Counted from the first letter of the stretch, positions 1-8,677 are shown. The stretch is 64,000 nt of DNA from Solibacillus silvestris_B (GCF_051967575.1 NZ_JBQCJW010000013.1:16477-80476), one strand, 5' to 3'. Numbers and translations: made by a program. Notes: generated by a model from the sequence alone, not told the origin.

Positions 1-2
1 TC

Positions 3-905
3 ATGCATTATATTCGAAAAGAACAGGCAATTTACGCAATGGATAAAAATACCGCGCCTGTTGCAACTGTCAAGAGCGGGGAAGTAGTAACATTTGAAAC
101 GTATGACTGTTTTACGAACCAGATCCATAGTGAAAAACAGGCTGTCAGCAAGCTTGACTGGAATCAAATCAATCCGGCTACAGGCCCGTTATATGTGAAA
201 GAGGCAAAAGCCGGGGATGTATTGGAAGTATTAATTGAAAAGATTGAAATTGGCGATACCGTCACATTAATGACAGGACCGGAGCTCGGGGTTTTAGGGG
301 ATGATTTAACGGAAATAACGATTAAACAAGCGAAAATAAAAGATAATAAAATTCAATTTACCGATAATATGGGCATCCCGTTAAACAAAATGATCGGTGT
401 TATCGGTACAGCGCCCGCCGGAGAAGCGATCAGCTGCGGAATCCCAGATGCACATGGCGGGAATATGGATACGAAGGATATTGCGGAAGGGGCGATGCTT
501 TATTTGCCTGTCAATGTCGATGGTGCATTATTAGCCATCGGGGATTGTCATGCCGCAATGGGGGACGGGGAAGTTTCGGTATGCGGGGGAGAAGTTCCAG
601 CTGAGGTGACCGTCCGTGTACGCGTATTAAAAAACTGTCCTATTCCAACCCCGTTTTTAATTCGTGAAGGGAATATATCGACAATTGCTTCAAAACCGAC
701 TTTAGATGAAGCGGCGGTAAATGCGACGAAAAATATGGTTAAAGCGGTATTGGAGTATACTTCATTGAAAATGGACGAAGCAGCTCATTTATTATCTTTG
801 GCAGGAAACTTGAAAATCAGCCAAATTGTCGATCCGAATAAAACAGCACGTATGGAATTGCCTTTATGCTATTTATCAACGCTCAATATGGAGAAATGGG
901 TATGA
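3..905 (+). CDS. acetamidase/formamidase family protein
   Basis: A 300-residue member of the acetamidase/formamidase (FmdA/AmdA) family, which hydrolyses short amides such as formamide or acetamide to the acid and ammonia in the cytoplasm. The family is recognised from the glycine-rich core: PDAHGGNMDTKDI near residues 148-160 and GDCHAAMGDGEV near 180-191, whose Asp/His residues form the metal site. Length is normal, so the gene looks complete although the window starts two bases upstream and its ribosome binding site cannot be seen. Its TGA stop overlaps the ATG of the downstream sirtuin by four bases, implying translational coupling. The exact substrate cannot be read from sequence. Confidence 0.9.
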   Translation: MHYIRKEQAIYAMDKNTAPVATVKSGEVVTFETYDCFTNQIHSEKQAVSKLDWNQINPATGPLYVKEAKAGDVLEVLIEKIEIGDTVTLMTGPELGVLGDDLTEITIKQAKIKDNKIQFTDNMGIPLNKMIGVIGTAPAGEAISCGIPDAHGGNMDTKDIAEGAMLYLPVNVDGALLAIGDCHAAMGDGEVSVCGGEVPAEVTVRVRVLKNCPIPTPFLIREGNISTIASKPTLDEAAVNATKNMVKAVLEYTSLKMDEAAHLLSLAGNLKISQIVDPNKTARMELPLCYLSTLNMEKWV

Positions 906-1627
906 CCGCTGAAACATTGGCACAATGGATGAGGCAATCACATTCAACGGTCGTGCTTACTGGAGCCGGAATGTCGACAGAATCAGGTATTCCGGATTTC
1001 CGTTCACAGTCCGGCTGGTGGCAGAATATCGATCCGCGCGCCGTTGCTTCAACAGAAAGCTTGCAAAACAACTACGAATTATTCCGCGAATTTTATCAAA
1101 TGAGAATGCAGGCATTGGAACATTGTGTACCGCATACAGGGCATCATATTTTAGCCGATTTTGAGAAGCGTGGTCTTGTTTCGCTGATTGCTACGCAAAA
1201 TGTAGATCAGTTCCATCAGCAAGCGGGAAGCAAAGCTGTAGCGGAATTGCACGGGAATATTGTCACGATGCGCTGTCAAAAATGCAGTAAGCCGCATTCA
1301 AAACAGCAATTTCAGAAAAATGCGGTTTGCACATATTGTTCGGGGAAGCTGCGCCCGAATGTTGTATTGTTTGGGGAAACGCTGCCGAGTGATGCTTGGA
1401 ATCTTGCTTTAAACGAAATTCAACATGCAAATATCGTCATTGTTATAGGGACAAGCCTGGAAGTATATCCCGTAAATCAATTGCCGCTGATCGCAAAAGG
1501 CAGGCTCGTTTCTATTAATTTGGAGAGCTCGAATGATAATGGGCAGTTTGATTTGGTCATTGAAGGGGCAGCAGGGGGAGTTTTGGCGGAATTGGATCAA
1601 GCGCTTGAAGGCTATAAGAAAAAATAA
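902..1627 (+). CDS. cobB: NAD-dependent protein deacylase (sirtuin, Sir2 family)
   Basis: Removes acyl groups from protein lysines using NAD+, releasing nicotinamide and O-acyl-ADP-ribose. About 241 residues. Visible motifs: the NAD-binding GAGMSTESGIPDFRS (21-35), TQNVDQFHQQAG (98-109), the catalytic His in LHGN (His118), four zinc cysteines (125, 128, 143, 146) and GTSLEVYP (183-190). I chose ATG 902 because GGAG at 890-893 lies 8 bases upstream; an in-frame ATG at 866 would run deep into the amidase gene. It overlaps that gene by ATGA, so the two are expected to be co-translated. A strong terminator follows. Bacillus subtilis calls its homologue SrtN. Confidence 0.93.
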   Translation: MTAETLAQWMRQSHSTVVLTGAGMSTESGIPDFRSQSGWWQNIDPRAVASTESLQNNYELFREFYQMRMQALEHCVPHTGHHILADFEKRGLVSLIATQNVDQFHQQAGSKAVAELHGNIVTMRCQKCSKPHSKQQFQKNAVCTYCSGKLRPNVVLFGETLPSDAWNLALNEIQHANIVIVIGTSLEVYPVNQLPLIAKGRLVSINLESSNDNGQFDLVIEGAAGGVLAELDQALEGYKKK

Positions 1628-1632
1628 AGATC

Positions 1633-1668
1633 GGAGTGTTCGAAAAGATGGCGAACACTCCTTTTTTC
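1633..1668 (+). terminator. Rho-independent terminator after the sirtuin gene
   Basis: A 10-bp perfect stem (GGAGTGTTCG, 1633-1642, with CGAACACTCC, 1652-1661) is followed by a run of T. It closes the amidase-sirtuin unit. Confidence 0.9.
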
Positions 1669-1701
1669 TTGATATTTGGAATTTAAAACATTATTTCTAG
1701 T

Positions 1702-2502
1702 TTACGAATGGGCACATATAACAAAGCTATTCAGCGACAGTATATTTTCCTGCTGCTCATTCATTAAATATGCATAACTATTAATGAGCGATTGGATTTT
1801 AGGCTGGACTTGCGGGAATTCGCCCAGCAAATAATTGCTGTAATCCACCTCCCAGCCCCCATCCTGCAAATAGCTGGCATCGACTGTCTGCTCTTTTGTG
1901 ATGGTAAAGCCTGCAGTTTGCAGCAGTTCTTTAATTTGCTTTTTATGAAACAAATTTTGTATATTGCCTTCATTTTCTACATAGGCGGTATATAATGCGG
2001 AAATATTCGCCGCATAAAAATGGGCGCGCTGGCCGAAATGCTTATAATCAATGTCCCATTCAGCAAAACAAATGCGATGTGCTATTTGCTTCAGCTTTTG
2101 CATATAGCTTTCCAGTAATCCTGTACTTTGAAAATACCAGGAACAATGAGATAAAACGACAACGTCAAATTTTTCTTCTGCATCAAATTGCAAAAAGTCT
2201 GTCTCATAATGAAAATCAATAATCTGTCCTAATGAAGATTTTGAAATTGCTTCCGCCGCTTCGCCTAAAGTAATTGGTGCACCGTATTCCTTTGGCGCGA
2301 TGTCGATGGCAACAACATGTCCGGCAGGTCCAACTGCATCTGCCAATACAATGGTTGTATCCCCTTGACCACAGCCGATTTCCAATACTTTCATACCCTT
2401 GTCTAATTGAAAAGCGTTCACGAGCTCAAGACGATGCGTTAATTGTGTTCGTTGAATTGTATCGTCCCCAATAATTTTCATACAGTTTAATAAATGTTCC
2501 AA
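1702..2502 (-). CDS. class I SAM-dependent methyltransferase
   Basis: A 266-residue protein with a Rossmann-type methyltransferase domain. Motif I is VLEIGCGQGDTT (39-50), followed by an acidic loop (VVAIDIAPKEYG) and the post-motif strand VVVLSHCSWYF. It should transfer a methyl group from S-adenosylmethionine to a small molecule; the substrate is not indicated. The assigned start is TTG at 2502; the upstream GGGG is only a weak ribosome binding site and an internal ATG at 2481 is no better supported. It stands alone, convergent with the sirtuin gene. Confidence 0.82.
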   Translation of the reverse strand: MEHLLNCMKIIGDDTIQRTQLTHRLELVNAFQLDKGMKVLEIGCGQGDTTIVLADAVGPAGHVVAIDIAPKEYGAPITLGEAAEAISKSSLGQIIDFHYETDFLQFDAEEKFDVVVLSHCSWYFQSTGLLESYMQKLKQIAHRICFAEWDIDYKHFGQRAHFYAANISALYTAYVENEGNIQNLFHKKQIKELLQTAGFTITKEQTVDASYLQDGGWEVDYSNYLLGEFPQVQPKIQSLINSYAYLMNEQQENILSLNSFVICAHS

Positions 2503-2874
2503 AGTTTTTCAGCCCCAATAATTATTTTCAGTTATTGAGCTCTTACCCGTTAGCTCAATCGGGAATTTTTTTCTTTCTTAAATATAACTACCATCAATTC
2601 ATCGACTCCTTTTTCTTCATCTATTTAAACATTACCGTTCATAATAGAGCAATATTTATTTAGCGAAAATTTTAAAAATAATTTATTTGGGGTTAAAGCT
2701 TGATAGAAATAAGAATATGTCCATTCTCTGGTGAAAAACCGAACATTTTCATCTAAAATAATAAAATAATTCGTTTTTATGGTTGACAACGTTTTCATTG
2801 TTTTGTAAAGTAACAGATGTCGAATGATTATTAAAAGAATGACGAAAAATGTTCGTATTTAGGAGTGTTGAAAA
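2503..2874 (+). promoter_or_regulatory. guaC upstream region: PurR box pair and sigma-A promoter
   Basis: AAAACCGAACATT at 2735-2747 fits the B. subtilis PurBox AWWWCCGAACWWT exactly. An inverted, weaker box (ATAATTCGTTTTT, 2766-2778, 11 of 13 positions) follows after 18 bases, the classical two-box arrangement. A sigma-A promoter lies just downstream: TTGACA 2783-2788, 17-base spacer, TAAAGT 2806-2811. In B. subtilis guaC belongs to the PurR regulon, so repression relieved by PRPP is the expected control. The rest of the gap, 2503-2734, shows nothing recognisable. Confidence 0.75.
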
Positions 2875-3858
2875 ATGGTAGATACAGTTTTTGATTATGA
2901 GGATATTCAATTAATACCGGCAAAATGTATTGTGAAAAGCCGTACAGAATGTGATGCGACAGTTACGTTAGGGAATCATACTTTTAAACTTCCGGTTGTA
3001 CCTGCAAATATGCAAACAATTATAGATGAGTCATTGGCTGAAAAATTAGCTGCTGGAGGCTATTTTTACATTATGCACCGCTTCCAGCCTGAAAAGCGTG
3101 CACAATTTATTCGCAGCATGCAGCAGCAAGGATATATTGCATCGATTTCAGTCGGTGTAAAGGATGAAGAATATGCATTTATCGAAGAGCTGAAAGATGC
3201 TCAGCTTGTACCGGACTATATAACAATCGATATTGCCCATGGTCATTCGAATCAAGTAATCGCGATGATCGGTCATATTAAAAAGCACTTGCCGAACAGT
3301 TTCGTTATCGCAGGGAATGTTGGGACGCCTGAAGCTGTGCGTGAGCTGGAAAACGCCGGCGCGGACGCAACAAAAGTCGGCATTGGGCCAGGGAAAGTTT
3401 GCATTACGAAAATTAAAACAGGATTCGGCACAGGAGGCTGGCAGTTGGCTGCACTTCGCTGGTGCGCAAAAGCAGCTTCAAAACCGATTATTGCGGATGG
3501 TGGGATCCGTACACACGGCGATATTGCGAAATCAGTACGGTTCGGTGCATCAATGGTCATGATCGGGTCGCTTTTTGCAGGGCATGAGGAATCACCGGGC
3601 CAAACAGTCGAAATTGACGGAAAGCAAATGAAAGAATATTTCGGTTCAGCTTCAGAATTCCAAAAGGGCGAGCGCAAAAACGTCGAAGGAAAGAAAATGT
3701 ATGTTGATTCAAAAGGCTCTATTTTCGATACGCTTACAGAAATGGAGCAAGATTTACAGTCATCAATTTCCTATGCAGGCGGGAAAACTTTAATGGCTAT
3801 AAGAAATGTCGATTATGCCATTGTGAAAAACTCCATTTTTAATGGTGATCGTATTTAA
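2875..3858 (+). CDS. guaC: GMP reductase
   Basis: Reduces GMP to IMP and ammonia with NADPH, allowing salvage of guanine nucleotides into adenine nucleotides. The 327 residues form an IMPDH/GMPR TIM barrel: the substrate-binding loop GIGPGKVCITK carries the catalytic Cys176, and GGIRTHGDIAKSVRFGAS and GSLFAGHEESPG are typical phosphate-binding segments. There are no CBS domains, and the short length separates it from IMP dehydrogenase. AGGAG at 2861 supports ATG 2875. It is monocistronic, followed by the T-box leader of leuA. Confidence 0.95.
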   Translation: MVDTVFDYEDIQLIPAKCIVKSRTECDATVTLGNHTFKLPVVPANMQTIIDESLAEKLAAGGYFYIMHRFQPEKRAQFIRSMQQQGYIASISVGVKDEEYAFIEELKDAQLVPDYITIDIAHGHSNQVIAMIGHIKKHLPNSFVIAGNVGTPEAVRELENAGADATKVGIGPGKVCITKIKTGFGTGGWQLAALRWCAKAASKPIIADGGIRTHGDIAKSVRFGASMVMIGSLFAGHEESPGQTVEIDGKQMKEYFGSASEFQKGERKNVEGKKMYVDSKGSIFDTLTEMEQDLQSSISYAGGKTLMAIRNVDYAIVKNSIFNGDRI

Positions 3859-3881
3859 TTGCAAATATTTTCAGAAAACTA

Positions 3882-3910
3882 TTGACATCTTTATTCAATG
3901 CATTTAAACT
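3882..3910 (+). promoter_or_regulatory. candidate promoter of the leuA T-box transcript
   Basis: TTGACA (3882-3887), a 17-base spacer and TAAACT (3905-3910) lie about 50 bases before the first conserved T-box segment. The -35 is perfect and the -10 is moderate (4 of 6). A second TATACT at 3963 sits too far into the leader to be the start. Confidence 0.5.
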
Positions 3911-3964
3911 TCATTTCAAGACAATACAGTTTAAGCATTGATTGGAAATAGTAAATCGCTTGTA

Positions 3965-4187
3965 TACTTGAAGAGAGCCGGTGCGTGGTGAAAACTGGCA
4001 GATACATCGATTGAACTCGTCCATGAGCTGCGACCTGAAGGAATAGTAGGGAAGCCGGAAGCCTCCGTTAACAGGCAGGACATTAATTGTCGTTAAGTGG
4101 AACGTTGCAGCAATGGGCGTTCAATTTAGAGTGGTACCGCGAGTTCAGCCTCGTCTCTATCGGATTAGATAGAGGCGGGGTTTTTTT
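3965..4187 (+). ncRNA. T-box riboswitch leader, leucine type
   Basis: This leader senses uncharged tRNA and switches a terminator. Seen directly: the stem I motif AGAGAGCCGG (from 3972), the specifier context GAACTC followed by GTCCATGAG, the T-box AGAGTGGTACCGCGAG (4128-4143) that pairs with the tRNA acceptor end, and a terminator (CCTCGTCTCTATC at 4149-4161 with GATAGAGGCGGGG at 4168-4180, then seven T). The codon at the usual specifier position is CTC, a leucine codon, which fits the leuA gene downstream. When uncharged tRNA-Leu accumulates, the antiterminator should form and leuA be transcribed. Confidence 0.92.
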
Positions 4188-4227
4188 GCTTCTTTTAGCG
4201 GGTGTTTGAACACCCGCTAAAAGAAGC
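4188..4227. repeat. perfect 19-bp inverted repeat between T-box terminator and leuA
   Basis: The arms are GCTTCTTTTAGCGGGTGTT (4188-4206) and its exact complement (4209-4227), with a 2-base loop. It begins directly after the T-run of the T-box terminator and has no T-run of its own, so it is not an ordinary terminator. Together with the next hairpin it looks like an intergenic repeat inserted in the leader. Confidence 0.7.
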
Positions 4228-4250
4228 TTATGCCTCCGGCGGATGTCACG

Positions 4251-4282
4251 GATTCGGCTTTGCGCCAGCGTAAAGCCGAATC
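4251..4282. repeat. second hairpin of the leuA leader element
   Basis: GATTCGGCTTT (4251-4261) pairs with AAAGCCGAATC (4272-4282) around a 10-base GC-rich loop. The flanks (CCTCCGGCGGATGTCACG before, ATGCAATTACGCC after) are richer in GC than neighbouring noncoding DNA. This resembles the small palindromic repeats scattered in Planococcaceae genomes, but no second copy is present in this window to prove it. Confidence 0.5.
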
Positions 4283-4374
4283 CAGATGCAATTACGCCAT
4301 GGCAAAATTGATTATTGCTATATTTTGAGCTCTCTGCAAAAAAATTAATTTGAAGAAGAAAAGGGGAAATGAGA

Positions 4375-5964
4375 ATGAGCAGAAAAATTTGGGTTTTTGA
4401 TACGACATTGCGTGATGGTGAGCAAGTGCCGGGGGCGAAACTGAATTTATATGAAAAAGTTGAAATCGCACAGCAATTGAAAAAGCTCGGTGTTGATATT
4501 ATTGAAGCCGGTTTCCCAGCGTCTTCGCAAGGTGATTTTGATGCAGTGAAAGCTGTTGCGCAAAAGGTAGGACATAATTCTGATATGATGATAACGGCTC
4601 TGGCCCGAGCAGTGAAAAGTGATATAGATTCCGTATACAACGCGGTAAAATACGCACAAAACCCAATGATTCATATGGTGCTCGGCACGTCCGACATTCA
4701 TGTGGAGAAAAAATTCAGCAAGTCGAAAGATCAAATTCTGCAAATTGGCGTTGATGCGGTGAAATATGCAAAAACACTTTTACCGCAAGTACAATATTCA
4801 ACAGAAGATGCATCACGCTCAGATTTTGAATATCTTTGGAAAACGATTGAAGCAGTCATGAAGGCCGGGGCGACGATGATCAATGTACCGGACACTGTAG
4901 GATATGCAGAACCAGAGCAATGGGGAGCGATGATTGCAAAGCTGAATGACCGTATGAAAAACATGGATGATTCGGTATTATTATCAGTCCATTGCCACAA
5001 TGATTTAGGGATGGCAACTGCCAACACTTTGGCGGCGATTAAAAATGGTGCCGATAAAGTGGAAGTGACGGTGAATGGCATTGGTGAACGTGCCGGCAAT
5101 GCGGCATTGGAAGAAGTTGTGATGGCCATAAAAACCCGCGGAGATGTTTATGATGTATTCACTAATATTCAGACGAAGGAAATTATGAATACATCCCGTT
5201 TAGTTTCGAGCTTTATGGGATTGGATGTCCAGGTGAACAAAGCCATTACTGGCGACAATGCATTTGCGCACTCTTCGGGCATCCATCAAGACGGTCTATT
5301 GAAGTCCCGTGACGCTTATGAAATCGTGCATCCTGAAGATGTCGGGCTGGAAGATATGGAGCTAGTATTAACAGCACGTTCAGGTCGCCATGCCGTGAAA
5401 AATTCGCTATCCAAGCTTGGGTTTGAAAATTTCGCGGAAGAAGAGTTTGAAGGGATTTTTGAAAGCTTCTTAAAGTTGGCCGATTCGAAAAAAGAAGTGT
5501 ATAATCACGATTTATATGTCATCGTTGAAAATTATTACGAAAAAACAGAAAAGAACAATCCGAATAAAGAAACATTTTCCGACCAGTTTTATGATATTGA
5601 AGATTTACAAATTATTTCGAATTCGGCATTCCCGTCTGCAAGTGTAAAGATTCGCCGCGGCGGGGATATTTTCAAATCAAGCGCGGTCGGCTCGGGTCCG
5701 ATTGATGCTCTCTATTCTGCAATTGCTGATGTTACACGGATTAATGTGAAGCTTGTTGAATACAATATTAGTTCTGTGTCGCGTGGTCAGGAGGCGCTGG
5801 GGAAAGTTAAGATCATCGTTGAGCATGATGGTGAAAAATACATCGCAAAAGCTGCGGATACGGATATTTTAAAAGCATCCGCATTAGCTTATATTAATGC
5901 GATCAACAGTATCATCGTAGCCAAAATAGCGCCGCCGCAAGAAAGCACAATAGCGACCGTATAA
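4375..5964 (+). CDS. leuA: 2-isopropylmalate synthase
   Basis: Condenses acetyl-CoA with 2-oxoisovalerate, the first committed step of leucine synthesis. About 529 residues: an HMGL-type TIM barrel with DTTLRDGEQ (9-17), the metal-binding HCH (205-207) in VHCHNDLGMATANT and GIGERAGNAALEEVV, then a C-terminal LeuA dimer/allosteric domain from about 400, where leucine feedback acts in this family. AAGGGG at 4361-4366 gives 8 bases of spacing to ATG 4375 and only 2 to the in-frame ATG 4369, so 4375 is preferred. Citramalate synthase is the main alternative, but the Leu T-box argues for LeuA. No other leu genes are adjacent. Confidence 0.93.
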   Translation: MSRKIWVFDTTLRDGEQVPGAKLNLYEKVEIAQQLKKLGVDIIEAGFPASSQGDFDAVKAVAQKVGHNSDMMITALARAVKSDIDSVYNAVKYAQNPMIHMVLGTSDIHVEKKFSKSKDQILQIGVDAVKYAKTLLPQVQYSTEDASRSDFEYLWKTIEAVMKAGATMINVPDTVGYAEPEQWGAMIAKLNDRMKNMDDSVLLSVHCHNDLGMATANTLAAIKNGADKVEVTVNGIGERAGNAALEEVVMAIKTRGDVYDVFTNIQTKEIMNTSRLVSSFMGLDVQVNKAITGDNAFAHSSGIHQDGLLKSRDAYEIVHPEDVGLEDMELVLTARSGRHAVKNSLSKLGFENFAEEEFEGIFESFLKLADSKKEVYNHDLYVIVENYYEKTEKNNPNKETFSDQFYDIEDLQIISNSAFPSASVKIRRGGDIFKSSAVGSGPIDALYSAIADVTRINVKLVEYNISSVSRGQEALGKVKIIVEHDGEKYIAKAADTDILKASALAYINAINSIIVAKIAPPQESTIATV

Positions 5965-5971
5965 ACAAAAG

Positions 5972-6011
5972 GCTGACAACATTCATAAATTGAATGTTGT
6001 CAGCTTTTTTT
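5972..6011. terminator. terminator between convergent leuA and LLM oxidoreductase genes
   Basis: GCTGACAACATTC (5972-5984) pairs perfectly with GAATGTTGTCAGC (5992-6004), followed by seven T. It ends leuA and overlaps the stop of the facing gene. Confidence 0.9.
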
Positions 6012-7005
6012 AGATTTTCAATTGTTCAGCTAATAAGCGGTAGCTGTTCAGTCGCTGATCTATGGAGAATAGATTGCTGTTAATCATCGCCTCATCAAAA
6101 CCGAAGTATGCTTGTTCTTCTAAAATCTGGTTGGCGACGTCTTCTGCAGAGCCGATAAGCATTAGCGGACGGTTTTGCTGTAAAATCATTTTGTCCATTT
6201 CGGTTAGCGGGTAGTCGTTTGCCTCTTCGGGAGAAATCGCATTTGTCAACTTGCCGCGCATTAATTGCAGACGACTAATTTGCATTGGCATCGATAAATA
6301 TTCCGCTTCTTCCGTCGTCTCTGCAACACTTGCCGCATAGGTCGTAATAATCTGCGGTTTATCCATAAAATAGGAAGGCTGGAAGCTATTGCGGTAAGCA
6401 TCGAAAATCGCTTTCGACATTTGCCCATTGAAAAATTGAGCAAACGAATAGCCGACACCCGCCTTACCTGCTTGTACCGCACTTTGACCGCTGGAGCCAA
6501 GCAGCCAGCTTTGCGGGAGCTGCACTTTAAAAGGGGCAGCTACGACTTGATCATAAACATCTTCGCCTGTGCGCTGTTCATTCATTAAACGCAAAATAAT
6601 TTCAAGCTTATCATATTGCTCAGTTAAATCAGGTCTACGTCCGCTAGCGAGTGCTTTCATCGCAGGCATATCGCCGCCTGGAGCACGGCCGGCGCCAAAA
6701 TCAATGCGACCGGGAGCTAAAGCAGCCAATGTTTTAAACACTTCTGCTACTTTGTATGGAGAATAATGCATCATCATAATGCCGCCGGTACCAACACGAA
6801 TACGCTCTGTTTTTGCCGCCGCATATGCAGCGGTCACTTCAGGCGCGGAGCTGGCAAGTGTCGTCGTATTATGATGTTCTGCAAACCAGATTCGTTCATA
6901 GCCAAGGTCGTCGCCAAGCCTGGCAAGCTTTACCGCATTCGCGAGTGCTTCGGTTGATGTCATCCCTTTTGAAATAGGTACTTGGTCTAAAATACTAAGT
7001 TTCAT
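6010..7005 (-). CDS. LLM class flavin-dependent oxidoreductase (luciferase-like)
   Basis: A 331-residue TIM-barrel flavoprotein of the bacterial luciferase-like group, close to the MsnO8/YwcH subfamily. Typical segments are the start LSILDQVPISKGMT, the FMN-site region WFAEHHNTTTLASSAPEV, RIRVGTGGIMMMHYSPY, and GRIDFGAGRAPGGD. Such enzymes use reduced FMN for monooxygenation; the substrate is unknown. A GTG at 7014 is in frame, but its GAGGTG serves as the ribosome binding site for ATG 7005, which I take as the start. No operon partner is evident, although the YdcF gene is co-oriented 60 bases upstream. Confidence 0.88.
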   Translation of the reverse strand: MKLSILDQVPISKGMTSTEALANAVKLARLGDDLGYERIWFAEHHNTTTLASSAPEVTAAYAAAKTERIRVGTGGIMMMHYSPYKVAEVFKTLAALAPGRIDFGAGRAPGGDMPAMKALASGRRPDLTEQYDKLEIILRLMNEQRTGEDVYDQVVAAPFKVQLPQSWLLGSSGQSAVQAGKAGVGYSFAQFFNGQMSKAIFDAYRNSFQPSYFMDKPQIITTYAASVAETTEEAEYLSMPMQISRLQLMRGKLTNAISPEEANDYPLTEMDKMILQQNRPLMLIGSAEDVANQILEEQAYFGFDEAMINSNLFSIDQRLNSYRLLAEQLKI

Positions 7006-7065
7006 TGTGTTCACCTCAAATATTCATTAATGTTTACGATAACGAATAAGAGGCTGAATGTAAAA

Positions 7066-7638
7066 TTATTGACCTGCAATATACGCTTTTATTAAGGCAA
7101 AGCGCTCACGGATACGGGATTTACTTTCCACTGATTTTGGTGTTGGGGCTGCCAATACATCTGCTTGTAACCCGATTTTTCCAGCGAGTATTGTGGCGCG
7201 CTTTAAATGGAAATCATTCGAAACAATCGTGATGCTCGTCACTTGCTCGGGCAGCAGCTTCTTTGAATATAATAAGTTCTCATATGTAGACGTGGACTGA
7301 TCTTCTATTAAAATTCTGTTTTTATCAATGCCGCGTTCCATTAAGTATTGGGACATAACGGACGCCTCTGTACGGTCCTCATCTGCACCTTGGCCACCTG
7401 AGACGATCGCTCTTACATTCGGGTGCTTTTGCATATAATCAACAGCGGCATCCAATCTGTTTGCTAAAGAGAGGGAAGGAACACCGCCTGGCTTCACTTT
7501 TGCCCCTAAAATAACAACATATTCATTTGTCCCGTCTGCCTCGTTTTTAATGGCGGCATCCATTTCATGGCCTAACCAATAATAGATTGCGGCTAAAATA
7601 ATGATAATAATTATAAGTGCATACAATAGCTTTTTCAT
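7066..7638 (-). CDS. YdcF family (DUF218) membrane-anchored protein
   Basis: About 190 residues. An N-terminal hydrophobic segment (residues 4-22, mostly Ile/Leu/Ala) anchors a DUF218 domain seen in YVVILGAKVKPGG, SLANRLDAAVDYM, AIVSGGQGADE, and TIVSNDFHLKRA. The family includes SanA, ElyC and YdcF, linked to envelope integrity, with a Rossmann-like fold that may bind a nucleotide or sugar cofactor; activity is undefined. ATG 7638 is preferred over TTG 7641 because the GGGGGG upstream gives better spacing. Confidence 0.85.
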   Translation of the reverse strand: MKKLLYALIIIIIILAAIYYWLGHEMDAAIKNEADGTNEYVVILGAKVKPGGVPSLSLANRLDAAVDYMQKHPNVRAIVSGGQGADEDRTEASVMSQYLMERGIDKNRILIEDQSTSTYENLLYSKKLLPEQVTSITIVSNDFHLKRATILAGKIGLQADVLAAPTPKSVESKSRIRERFALIKAYIAGQ

Positions 7639-7705
7639 CAAAAAATCCCCCCTTTATGTATAGTACGACCAATAAAGAGGGAATGTTTCGGCTTTTTGTT
7701 CATAT

Positions 7706-8677
7706 TTATGAAATTGCTTCTTTTTTATCAGTAACAATCGTCCGTTTTTGGCGCAGCTGGACAGATAAATAGCTTATATAACGTACAAATACGTAAAATA
7801 CGATGATTGACGCGAACGCTAACTGGAAGTAATAATACGCATTGAGCCAATTGACCGCAATTCCTTGCTGCTGGAAAAAGCCGATTACGACATTAGTTGC
7901 CGTCGCGGTAATGACTAATGGGAATGTGAATGCTGCATAACTAGGATAAAAAGAAAGCTGCAATGCCTCCGGTAATTTCGTTAATACTAAAATATAGAGC
8001 AGCTGTGCGACAATAAATAATGTCACGACGATTGCTAATTGACTTTCAAACTGTTTAAAGTATGCAGCTAAACTAAGGGAAGCCGGGGCAGTTAAAATCG
8101 TTAGCATCGGAATTGTCGGCTCAGGCAAATCTTTGCGTATGAAGCCGCGTAAAATCACAATCGGCGCCAAAACAGCGAACGCAGCAAGCGCGAAAATTAC
8201 GATTCCCTTTGTAAGCGTCCCCGAAAGCGTTCCGGCCGTCAACGGCATTACTGCTGTGCCGACGAATAAAATAAGCCAGCTTGGAAAAATATTTGATATA
8301 GTCATCTTATTTTTCCAAATAAATGTTTTGATGAAATATAAAATAATAAAAATCTGAGTTGTCGCAGCAATTATCCAAATCGTATGTATAATGACTTCAT
8401 GAATACCATAATATTGCAACCCGCTGCTGATCGATAAAGTTCCCATTGTAAATGTAGGGGATACAGAAGCGATGATAGGGTTTTGCATTTCTGCGATCAC
8501 ACTTGAAAAGGCGAATAATAGTTTTCCGACGATTAAAAGAAATAATAGGATTCCTATAAAAAAACTAATATGGCCAAAAGTTGTTTGCTTTGTAGCTAAT
8601 AATAAATTTCCCAACGATATAAAGGCGAGCATAAGCCCGCTTATCGGGATTGGGATGACCTGAAATAAATTTTTCAC
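7706..8677 (-). CDS. TDT family transporter (TehA/Mae1 type)
   Basis: An integral membrane protein of 323 residues with about ten hydrophobic helices. The opening IPIPISGLMLAFISLGNLL and internal repeats such as SPTFTMGTLSISSGLQYYG are typical of the tellurite-resistance/dicarboxylate transporter (TDT) family. Members export C4-dicarboxylates, sulfite or tellurite-related anions, or conduct anions as SLAC1/TehA do; which applies here cannot be told. GTG 8677 is preceded by GGAGG. A charged C-terminal tail (QLRQKRTIVTDKKEA) faces the cytoplasm. Confidence 0.85.
   Translation of the reverse strand: MKNLFQVIPIPISGLMLAFISLGNLLLATKQTTFGHISFFIGILLFLLIVGKLLFAFSSVIAEMQNPIIASVSPTFTMGTLSISSGLQYYGIHEVIIHTIWIIAATTQIFIILYFIKTFIWKNKMTISNIFPSWLILFVGTAVMPLTAGTLSGTLTKGIVIFALAAFAVLAPIVILRGFIRKDLPEPTIPMLTILTAPASLSLAAYFKQFESQLAIVVTLFIVAQLLYILVLTKLPEALQLSFYPSYAAFTFPLVITATATNVVIGFFQQQGIAVNWLNAYYYFQLAFASIIVFYVFVRYISYLSVQLRQKRTIVTDKKEAIS

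Noticed and set aside
2840..2862. CGAAAAATGTTCG as a LexA (SOS) box before guaC
   Set aside because: It has 13 instead of 14 positions and lacks the CGAAC left half; the PurR boxes explain the region better.
4083..4640. Minus-strand 185-codon open frame across the T-box and leuA start
   Set aside because: It overlaps the structured leader and the strongly supported leuA; the translation shows no domain and has no ribosome binding site.
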